From positions 4,588,001-4,652,000 of the forward strand of contig OU015569.1 of the NCBI GenBank assembly GCA_907165135.1: DNA of 64,000 bases, in the 5' to 3' direction. How positions within the stretch are numbered: the first letter of the stretch is position 1; every line of letters starts with the position of its first letter. Position numbers and translations under genes: made by a program. Below are positions 55,988 to 64,000 of this stretch, one piece after another. This DNA is from Oikopleura dioica. Taxonomy: Eukaryota > Chordata > Appendicularia > Copelata > Oikopleuridae. Under the pieces are notes generated by a model that was given only the letters and a program-made list of their open reading frames with translations, did no database searches and was not told where the DNA came from.

Positions 55988-57333
55988 ATGGGAAAGCCAA
56001 AAGTGTGTTTCGTTCTGGGCGGCCCAGGCGCGGGCAAAGGTACCGCCTGTGAGTTCCTCGTCAAGAAGCATGGCCTTGCTCACCTCTCCGCCGGCGACCT
56101 CCTTCGCGAAGAAAGAAAACGAGCCGGCTCCACTTATGGAGAACTTATCGAAAGCTGCATTGTTCAGGTAAACGCCTAACTATTCAATTTGGTTCCGTAA
56201 AAGAGAGTTTTTTTTTCAGATTAGAGTCGTCTACCTGAATTTTGCGTTGTTGCTAAAATTCTGGCTACTTAACTTATTTTAAAAATTCGTTTCTAGGAAG
56301 GACTTTTTCTAAGCAAAATTAGAGTTTTAAAAAGGGTCGTTTTGAAAATAATTTTACAGTGCATCATTTGCTTCTGTTTGCTCGCTGGAAAACGAGTAAA
56401 CACTAGTTCAGATGGCTCTTGTCTTCCATTGTCGATTTCGAAATTGAAATCGCGTCAGATTCTCAGCATGAGACTACGCTTTCTTTGCGATTAGCTTTCG
56501 TGATATGCGTTTTCTCATGCTGTATCAAAATGAGGCAAAAGATGGGACATGGGAATTGTTTACTTTTTCCTTCTCAAATGTATCTTGTAAGAAATATTCA
56601 TTAGGGAACGATTGTGCCTGTAGAAATCACATGCAAATTGCTCGAAAATGCGATGAACAAAATCATGACCGAGAGCAACGGCGAACAGGACAAATTCCTG
56701 ATCGACGGATTCCCAAGGTTAGTGACCATGAATTCGCTGGTTTGATTGACGAGTTAAGAAATTTGGACAATCTGGAAGGATGGACAAAGCAAATGGATGG
56801 AAAAACCGATGATAGAATAGTTTTGTATCTGAACTGCCCCCTGGAAGTCTGTGAAGCGAGAATAATGGAAAGGGCAAAAACCTCCGGCAGATCGGATGAC
56901 AACATAGGATCGTTATGAGCTTCATCTAAATAATCCAGATGCCACAGTAAGAAAACATCGTATGGCTACCTTTCCTCGTGAACGTAGTTAATGAAAGTTT
57001 GCTCATGGCGACTACAGAGGCCCTAAGAAAAAGGTTTAAGACATATGAAGAATCAACCAAAGGAATAATTGAACATTATCGTGGCATAGGAAAAGTCAGA
57101 GAAGTTGACTCAAGGTAAGATTTTTAATCCTCAACGAGATGCGATAAACCATCTGTAGTCAATCGAAAGAAGCTGTTGGAGACGCCGTCTCAAAATTGTG
57201 GAGCAGGACTTTAGCGATGTCCAGCAGCCATCTGTTTCTGGTGATCATTAGTTTGCTTTTACTGGTAGTTCTTAACTCTGTTCCAGTTGACACACTATGG
57301 ACCCGTCCTTACTCACAGGACACAACCTGGTGA
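55988..57333 (+). CDS. CMPK1: UMP-CMP kinase with C-terminal membrane anchor
   Basis: ATG at 55988. The P-loop is G-G-P-G-A-G-K-G-T at the start, then [10 protein letters not shown] (nucleoside monophosphate side). A 450-nt intron follows, then F-L-I-D-G-F-P-R, the hallmark of the family, a lid-side [15 protein letters not shown], and the last helix with G-K-V-R-E-V-D. UMP-CMP kinase phosphorylates UMP, CMP and dCMP to diphosphates in the cytosol. The last exon joins in phase at AG-T and continues past the usual end into about 15 hydrophobic residues ([15 protein letters not shown]) and a short polar tail to the stop at 57333, like a tail anchor. Confidence 0.92.
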
Positions 57334-58199
57334 CCTCTTTATGCTCATACCCCTCGCATTACACTTAGATAATTTCCAATTCTCCTATTTTCTGTGCTTC
57401 TTCCAGGTTGATGTTTCCGGTGGGTTCTAGCTCCTTCAGTGCAGCTAGTAGACGCGTCAATAGTTGAAATTCAAGAGTTGCAATCCTTAAAACATACCAC
57501 CGTCTATGCACGTCTACTAAGTGCTCTGGCCAATCTTAGACAATGCTTTCTTTCGTAAACACTAATAATTAGCACGTGGATTCTCTCCAATAGCAGTCGT
57601 CAGTTGCTTAGCGGGAAAAATAAATCAAAATTCGCTTTCAAAACGATAGCACTTTTTTGCTTTAGGTGAAAGTCTTGCATCCGAAGGATTTAGTTCTTTA
57701 ATGTAAACTGCAGACAACAACGATTTTATATCCTGCAGATAACTAGTAAGAGTAATTCGAAATAAGAAGCACTAGAAATTGATCACTAAAAATGAATGGC
57801 AAGGAAAAGAGCATCCGGCAACATCTAAAAGTTATCATAAAGTGGAGGAAAGTCCTGACGATCAAAAGAAGCAGAAATGCATGGAAAGTTTGCCTCAAGT
57901 CTGGATAGCATCAAGCCTTCTTCTTCATGCCTTCATCCTCACTACTGTACAATTACTATGACAAAGAAATACAAGCAACAAGAATTCACAGGGAGTTAGA
58001 CTGAATTCCTTTCTTCTGCAACTTTCATTAAACATATCGTAATCGAGATACCCCTTTTGCTAGATTCGATTCTAGCAATCAAAAGTCCGTGTCAACACCT
58101 AACACTTCTGATATTTATGATAATTTCAGCCCCTAAATATCAAAAGGTTTTTCTCATTGCGAATTTATTTGTGTCCACAATCTTAGTTGTCAGAAAAAC
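57334..58199. other. Intergenic stretch
   Basis: AT-rich; no supported gene. Short plus ORFs near 57779-57961 have no support. Confidence 0.5.
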
Positions 58200-58765
58200 T
58201 TATCCGAGTCGGTTCTCTTTTTGTGGAGGAGAAGTAGGCTCGTCAGATGAATCTTCTGTATCAGCGTATGGATCAGCGCTGAAAAGCGGTTCAATTATCG
58301 GAGGAGCGAAGCTTTTTCCAAAGGCAAGCTGAGGGTGAGCCACAGAATGGGCGAGGAATTCCTCTCTTTAGTCAAGGTTTATTGCTTCCATAATTTACCT
58401 TTGATCCGTAGTTAATCATCACATCATTTTTCTAAAAATAAGAGAATCTTGCAAACCGATCCTTGCATTTTCATATTCCATTCTAGCCTTGATAAGATTA
58501 AATTCAGCCGTTCGTATGTTGTCAAATTTTTCTTCTTGTGTTTTCTTCAACGTTTCATAAACTTTGTTGAAATCTCCTTTGACTTTGAGGAGATAAAAGT
58601 AAACTAACTATCGGAACAAAGTAAAGTGTTTTAACTCTTCTCTTTCTCTTCACGGTTAGCCTTAGAAAACATGGATTGGAGTTTCTCTTCCGTTTCACGG
58701 CCAAATTTGCGAACAATATCTTCGATCACGAAATCATCGTAGGTTGCGTATTTATTCCCGGACAT
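58200..58765 (-). CDS. Unrecognised coiled-coil protein
   Basis: ATG 58765. The first exon is acidic and Lys/Glu-rich. A second exon (about 58575-58470) encodes F-N-K-V-Y-E-T-L-K-K-T-Q-E-E-K-F and a long charged helix; a further short exon follows, and the last (about 58330-58200) encodes A-F-G-K-S-F-A-P-P-I-I-E and an acidic Ser/Pro-rich end to 58200. No membrane segment. Exon links are supported by frame and by GT-AG or near-GT borders, but not certain. The helix suggests a structural or adaptor role; I do not recognise the family. Confidence 0.5.
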
Positions 58766-59331
58766 TATAAAAGAAAAGCCCTGGTTTCGAGAAATGAAGT
58801 CTGACTGAATTTTATGAAAGTAAAGCGTCGCTTCGCTGCAGCCTGCAGGTGAACCTGAAAAACACGGCATTTCCGTTGAAAACAAGATATTTTTTTCGAT
58901 AAAAACTGTTCGATGCCATTTATCACTACACATTAGCAAACAGATTTTTTTAATCAGAAAAGCATTTTTGTCAAAAATATATAGCTAGAATATCAAGAAT
59001 AGAACGCGTTTGTTATTTTTGGACGCCATTTATTTTAAAACACAAGACGGTAAAGTGGTTTTGTACTTGGTTTTTGGGTAGCCAAAGGTGTACGTTGAAC
59101 TGGTGAAGAAATTCGTTACTTACTGTAGCCTGCTGAAATTCAAACAGCAGCAGTACTCAAGCAGTCGAGAAGAAGAAGAATAGAATTATGTACAGGAAGA
59201 GCTGGAACAAACAGATAGAAAAAGTGAGAGGTCAATGTTCGGTCAAGTTTTTTGACAGGGTTCATTTGTCTGATTTAAGTTAGGCAGTTGAAATATTTGA
59301 AGAAATTACGCGCGGACACTTGCCCATCGAG
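58766..59331. other. Intergenic stretch
   Basis: No supported gene; upstream in-frame extension of the coiled-coil gene has no splice support. Confidence 0.45.
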
Positions 59332-61465
59332 TTACATAAAATACTCCTTGTTGTTTTTTGACATATCTGATAGCGACGGCACGTCTTCTTCTTTTAACGT
59401 TTCAGTTTTATAGATGCCAGCTACAAAAAAATGTTATTCCAGGGTACCCTTCGTCGAGAATATCTTTTGATAGTTAGCCAGAAAAAGATAAAAAGAGGTT
59501 CTACTTACATCTACGTTGCTGAATCCAACGATTAAAGAGCATACAAAGCGCGACGATCATGACAACTCCGATGACTCCAACAAGAGCCCAGAGGAGACCC
59601 AGCGCCCCTGCCGCATTAGGAACATCTAAACAGGCTCGTGAGTTAACCGAATCATGTTCGAAGTGTGATTTCAAAGCAAATTGTAATTTGACCAAAGCAA
59701 AGCACTTAATAATAGTGCTCACATCGGGCAGCGCGACGAAAATACCATTTGCGATTTCTCGCCGGCCAAAATAATACGACTCACGTAAAGATCATGAGAA
59801 GCATTAAATATGCGCTGTTTACCTTCTACAAGTAGCCGAACATAGTCGGAAGTGACTGAGCCGTGTCGGTTGGTGGTGGAGCAGACGAACATGAAGTCCT
59901 CATCCGATTTCTTCAAGCTCGTGGTTGAAATGTATGTGCCTAAAGTCCACCGTCAAATAAGGAAGAGAAAAGGTCGCCCGGTTTCCGGTTTTGAGAAAAG
60001 CGGCGGAGCATGAAGCTATTTGAATATGATATTGTTCCTGGAGAGAAGGCAGAATAACATTCGACTTCCAGGGCTTATCTATCTTCGACCTCTATTGTCT
60101 TTATCACAAAAGTGGAATTATTTGTGTAGCGGAGGTTATCACCGCGGCGGGTCACTTTGAGCAGTGCGCACTCCGCTTCCGTCGCATTCCCACCTGGACA
60201 AGCTCGGGCCGAGGATGACCTCGCAATCGAGAAAGAATCTTACCGCTCTCAGTGGCTTCCTCCGTCCAGTGCGCGTACTCATCTGCTGTCTTGTTCGCGA
60301 TACTCCAGGAAACTCTCGGCAGCGGGTTGCCAGTGCTTGCGCAAAGGAAACGCACGCTTGAGCCAACAGAATGCGTGAAGTTCGACTCCACGGGGATCTC
60401 CTTATTGGCATCGATTGAAAACGTCGAAATGGCCGTGATCTCGGGCAGGTACTCGACGTTCATCGCTTTCGAGAAGTTGGAAGTGTACATAACGGCGCCA
60501 TCTTGTGATATTTTGCATCGATATCGCCGCTGAAAATTTTAAATAAGCTTTCAAAAGCAATAGCCAATTTCAAAAAATCTTTGTTGTAAAAGGTAGCTTC
60601 TTCATTCTATTACCTGTTGGTGCTGGCTCCTGCGAACAGTATCGATGCGAAGCTCGGACGAAGTTTCGGCGGTCAAGCCCGCTCTGGTGGTCTTTTCGAT
60701 TGCGGTTACGGGCTTTCCTAAATTGATTTGAGTCCCCATTTTGCGCCGTTGCCAAAAACTTGACGCTTGAGTTATAGCACCCACTTGCCGCGAGAAACCA
60801 AAACGCATAAGTCAATTACGCGTCTTGGCGCAGTGTGAGAATTTATGGGAAGGTACCTTTATCATCTTCCCACGTTATGCGCACGGCGGGCTTTGCATCT
60901 CGTGCTGAGCACTTGCCAACGTAAAATTGGGTACTTCCGCTTTCCACTGCGAAATCATCGGCGAATAATGATGACACGTTTGGTTTGGCTAAACAAAAAT
61001 AATAATTCGAAAGAAATTTCTCAACTTACAAATGACGACGACATTAATCGTGTTGATGATTTTCTTGGTGACATCTTTGCAGTGATAGACGCCCTCGTCG
61101 CTAAACTGTGCTTGAGCGAGCTCAGTAATCAGTCTCGAGTTGTTGTCGTCCGCGGAGTAGCGCGACAGGGCAGCGTTAAAGTTCCACTGGCGATCCTTGG
61201 TGTCTATCATCATCACATCCTGATCTTCAATTCTGAGAAGCAGAACCGAGGTCGTCGATCTCCTGCGACTTGCTTCTTTGATTTCTCTACTCAGCTCGAC
61301 GTAAACGCCAGAGTAGTCGCAGCTAAGTCTCAGCCGCTTTCCAACTTCTACTTTAACTGTCTCCGACGCTGCATTTGCCAGCTGTGTCAAAGCTAAAAAC
61401 GAAAAATTAAAACATGATCCAAAAAGAAATGGAAGCGATGATGGAAACTGATTCGCGATGTACAT
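59332..61465 (-). CDS. CADM/nectin-like immunoglobulin adhesion molecule
   Basis: ATG 61465 begins a signal peptide, then a V-type Ig domain (R-L-R-L-S-C-D-Y to D-E-G-V-Y-H-C). Further exons carry a second Ig-like part (K-C-S-A-R-D-A-K-P-A-V-R-I-T-W), and a third (V-R-F-L-C-A-S-T-G-N-P-L-P-R-V-S-W; partner F-V-C-S-T-T-N-R-H-G). A transmembrane helix follows (about 59655-59555) and a short cytosolic tail with G-I-Y-K-T-E-T and the end N-N-K-E-Y-F-M at 59332. The E-Y-F-hydrophobic end matches the PDZ-binding C-terminus of CADM (SynCAM) proteins, and the G-x-Y-x-T-x-E segment its protein 4.1-binding site. A role in cell-cell adhesion is expected. The middle exons are only approximately placed. 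Confidence 0.72.
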
Positions 61466-64000
61466 TAGAGTCCAAATAACTTATTAATTACAGTAATAAT
61501 CGAGTACACGGCGCACAGCGTGTAATTGAAATTCCACGGGCGATGGAATGTAACGAGCGCTCAGAATTGCTGCATGTGCACGGATGCGCCCATCGCGTTC
61601 TTGATGCAAAACAAAGTACTTTTCCGAAAAAAAGCGACTTTCAGATCAAAAACTGCTAGAGATTAGCTAAAATATCGAATTTATAATTGATAACAAATCA
61701 ACTTTAAATCGCCAAATTCAATCAAAAATTCGAAATGTGAATATTCTAAATTCCATTTAGAACTTGGTCGATTATTTATTAATTAACACTTGAACTGGAA
61801 ATGCTTTTGATAAACAACGTGTGATTTTAACAGCGTTTTTGAAAAGTTTAGTGCGCGGGATTCCTCGGAGCATGTCTAAATATCGGCCTGGTGAAGAATA
61901 TCTCGAAAATTTCCAGCTTAGCTGACTGCTGCGGGCGCGGATCAGTCGCAATATCTAGAGGCCCATCAGCCACTTAAAACTCTCAAGAAGGAGAAGATTA
62001 AGCTTATCAGAGAACACAAAGCGGATATCGCCATTGCCCATAATAACTCGTTCTAAGAAGGGATAGATGCCTTCGGACTAGAGCCGGGCGCGATTGGGAC
62101 ATTCCAGCGTTTCCGGTTGACTTGTTTAGACAAATTTGCAGGATTATCTACTCATTGCGCTAAATATTTGGACGCGTTGCCGGACACTTTCGATGAGCAA
62201 CGCTCGGCAACTTCCAAGCGCTCCGTGGTTGAAGATACGCCACACCTGAGACTCCCTCTTTTTCAGTTTTTTTTTTTTGAAACGTTATCTGGTCTTTTTA
62301 TCGGGCGCGCAGATACCCTGCTTCTAAAGACAATCTAGCTCGCCCTTCCTAATCCTGTGGCTAAGGCCGCTCTTAACTTGTGCTCTGAAAAAACTACGCG
62401 TTTTGTTCCTAAAATCACATAACAGCATTCACACGATTCACAAGCCCTCTGGAAAGATGACATGCTCCCCTGCTCCTTTCTCAAGAATCTGAAAAATTAG
62501 AAATCGAATCAAGAATTTCAGAGCTTTGATTGTAGCCGGGCTTGTAGTACCTCGTACTTGAGACAATTAGACGACCTGGCGAGCCCGCAGAACCCAATTC
62601 CGCGGCTCGCTCCGGCCTGCCTAACAGTCTCGGCTCAATTTGAAACCACAGCCAAGAAAAGACGAAATTCGCAAATGATGTTCGCTTTTATACCACTGCT
62701 TGTTAGCCCGCGTTCGTACCTACAACTCGCCTTCAAAAGGCCACAGCGGTGCACCTGGACGCGCTCAGGGGTTAAAGGTTTCTCAGCTGAGAGATTACGA
62801 GTGTTTCTTCCCCAGTATCACTTCCAGTGCTGTTCCATCTAAGTGCCTGTTGAAGTTCAATTTCCGAAAATCCAGCTGCGCCATAAAAAGGTCGAAAGTT
62901 GGCCAAACCAGGCTCATAAATCACCCGCGCTCCCACCATTCCCAAGAGCACTAAGAAAATTTGGGCACCTGGGCGGAAATGGCCTCAGGAGGCCGCAATC
63001 GGAAATGTGAGGCTCTATCGCTTCACGCTGATTTTATGGCTGCGGCGATATTTCGCGACGTTCAATTAACAAAAGCATAGTACCCCCTTATGGCTTTGAA
63101 TTTTTAATCTGCATCCGTTGAGCCCCCCTTTCTCGATTATCTGGGCTAAGCTGCGTGCTGCGGGCGACTTGGCGCTGAGCGATTCAGGTCTCTGCTGGAT
63201 TGATGAATTTCCGACAAAAACGAAAGAAAAACGCAAAAATGGCTCCGCAAGGCCGATTAGTTTCACCCGATTTAGGTTTCAGCGCTTTTCTTTGCCATTT
63301 GTGAACTCATTTACTTTTACCAATATTTCTCATTTCTAAACGCTTTTGAACACACAATTGCTTTCTAAAGTAAAAGACACAAAAGTCGGCTTAGACTGTA
63401 ACTCTTACAGTCGCTAGTTTTGCTTTGCTTCCTTGTACCGGTTGTTATTTGGACTGTTGCTTCTTGCATGCTGTATGCATATTATCCGTAAGTTGGAAAT
63501 AACTTGAGTAGGTGAAATTCGCCGCTAGAAGGTCGGCTTAGCTCGCAACAGAGCTCGCCCTGTCTTAGGGTCGAGGGTTGCGTTTGTATTGGCAATCGGC
63601 GATAAAGAGTCACAATTTCTGTTTCCAAACAAGGAGAAAGGCCCGATACTATCGCCGTGCAAGATGGAGGGGAGCGTTGTTTAGAATATGCTATTTTGAT
63701 TGGTAAACAGTAAATCTATCTCTCGAATCAACACAAGTGTAAACAGCTCTGCAGGAAATAAAGAGCGATAAGAGCGACTTCCAGTCGCTGGATTCCGTGA
63801 TTTCTTGAATATTTACTCTTAATTGCTGCCCCGTGAGAAGTTCGGCGCCGGCTTATATTTGGTTTTTACGGGAAAGAGGATATTCTAGCGCATGTATATG
63901 GATATGCAACTCGACAGGTGCAATCAGCTCGTGAATATTCGCAAAAATGATTTAGCAAAGAGAAAGTCACGCTGCTGCATTACAAGTGGATTACCCGATT
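61466..64000. other. 2.5-kb stretch without a supported gene
   Basis: Only short ORFs on both strands (for example 62558-62842, 63118-63339), without motifs or consistent splice sites. No RNA gene or repeat identified. Confidence 0.55.

Noticed and set aside
62558-63339. Small ORFs near the right end
   Set aside because: Overlapping, no motifs, no splice consistency.

Overview
The window looks like nuclear DNA of a larvacean tunicate, most likely Oikopleura (inference). The signs are protein-coding genes packed on both strands, introns mostly of 40-90 nt, at least one intron with a GA-AG border, pyrimidine-AG sites directly ahead of start codons that suit spliced-leader trans-splicing, and chordate-type genes (intermediate filament, collectrin-like, TRPM, LC3/Atg8) beside a LINE-like and a Penelope-like retroelement. 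No database search was possible; family names rest on motifs read from the translation.

1-10.9 kb is a large LINE-like element cut by the left window edge. An endonuclease/reverse transcriptase ORF is followed on the same strand by five more ORFs: 701 aa (after removing a small intron), 211 aa, a 101-aa RING protein, 427 aa and 166 aa. All five downstream ORFs sit behind a pyrimidine-AG acceptor just upstream of the ATG, and several are preceded by AATAAA, which suggests a polycistronic transcript resolved by trans-splicing. The 701-aa and 427-aa proteins share a motif block and look like paralogues. This is the strongest candidate for an undescribed system here. Two unrecognised minus-strand genes (11.0-13.2 kb) follow.

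13.2-38.5 kb: a long gene-poor stretch, then an LC3/Atg8 gene ending exactly at its lipidation glycine, a BK-channel beta-like gene, a very large FN3/vWA/mucin/EGF/collagen matrix gene (21.0-29.5 kb), an unusual ubiquitin-like-domain gene, and a TRPM channel gene on the minus strand.

38.5-48.9 kb is gene dense: an intermediate filament rod gene followed by a separate ORF carrying an intermediate-filament tail motif, a collectrin-like membrane protein, a BtpA-family TIM barrel, HP1, a small Ser-rich ORF, a 678-bp hAT-like MITE with 8-bp target duplication, and an SPPL2 intramembrane protease.

49.1-61.5 kb: VPS11 (minus strand) carries a seven-NPF C-terminal tail and an intron enlarged by a Penelope-like element with perfect 217-bp inverted ends, each holding a hammerhead-like motif. 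A divergent UMP-CMP kinase gene encodes a C-terminal membrane anchor. A coiled-coil gene and a CADM-like immunoglobulin adhesion gene follow. From 61.5 kb to the end no gene is supported. Several genes serve the endolysosomal system (VPS11, LC3, SPPL2), but their proximity need not mean shared regulation.
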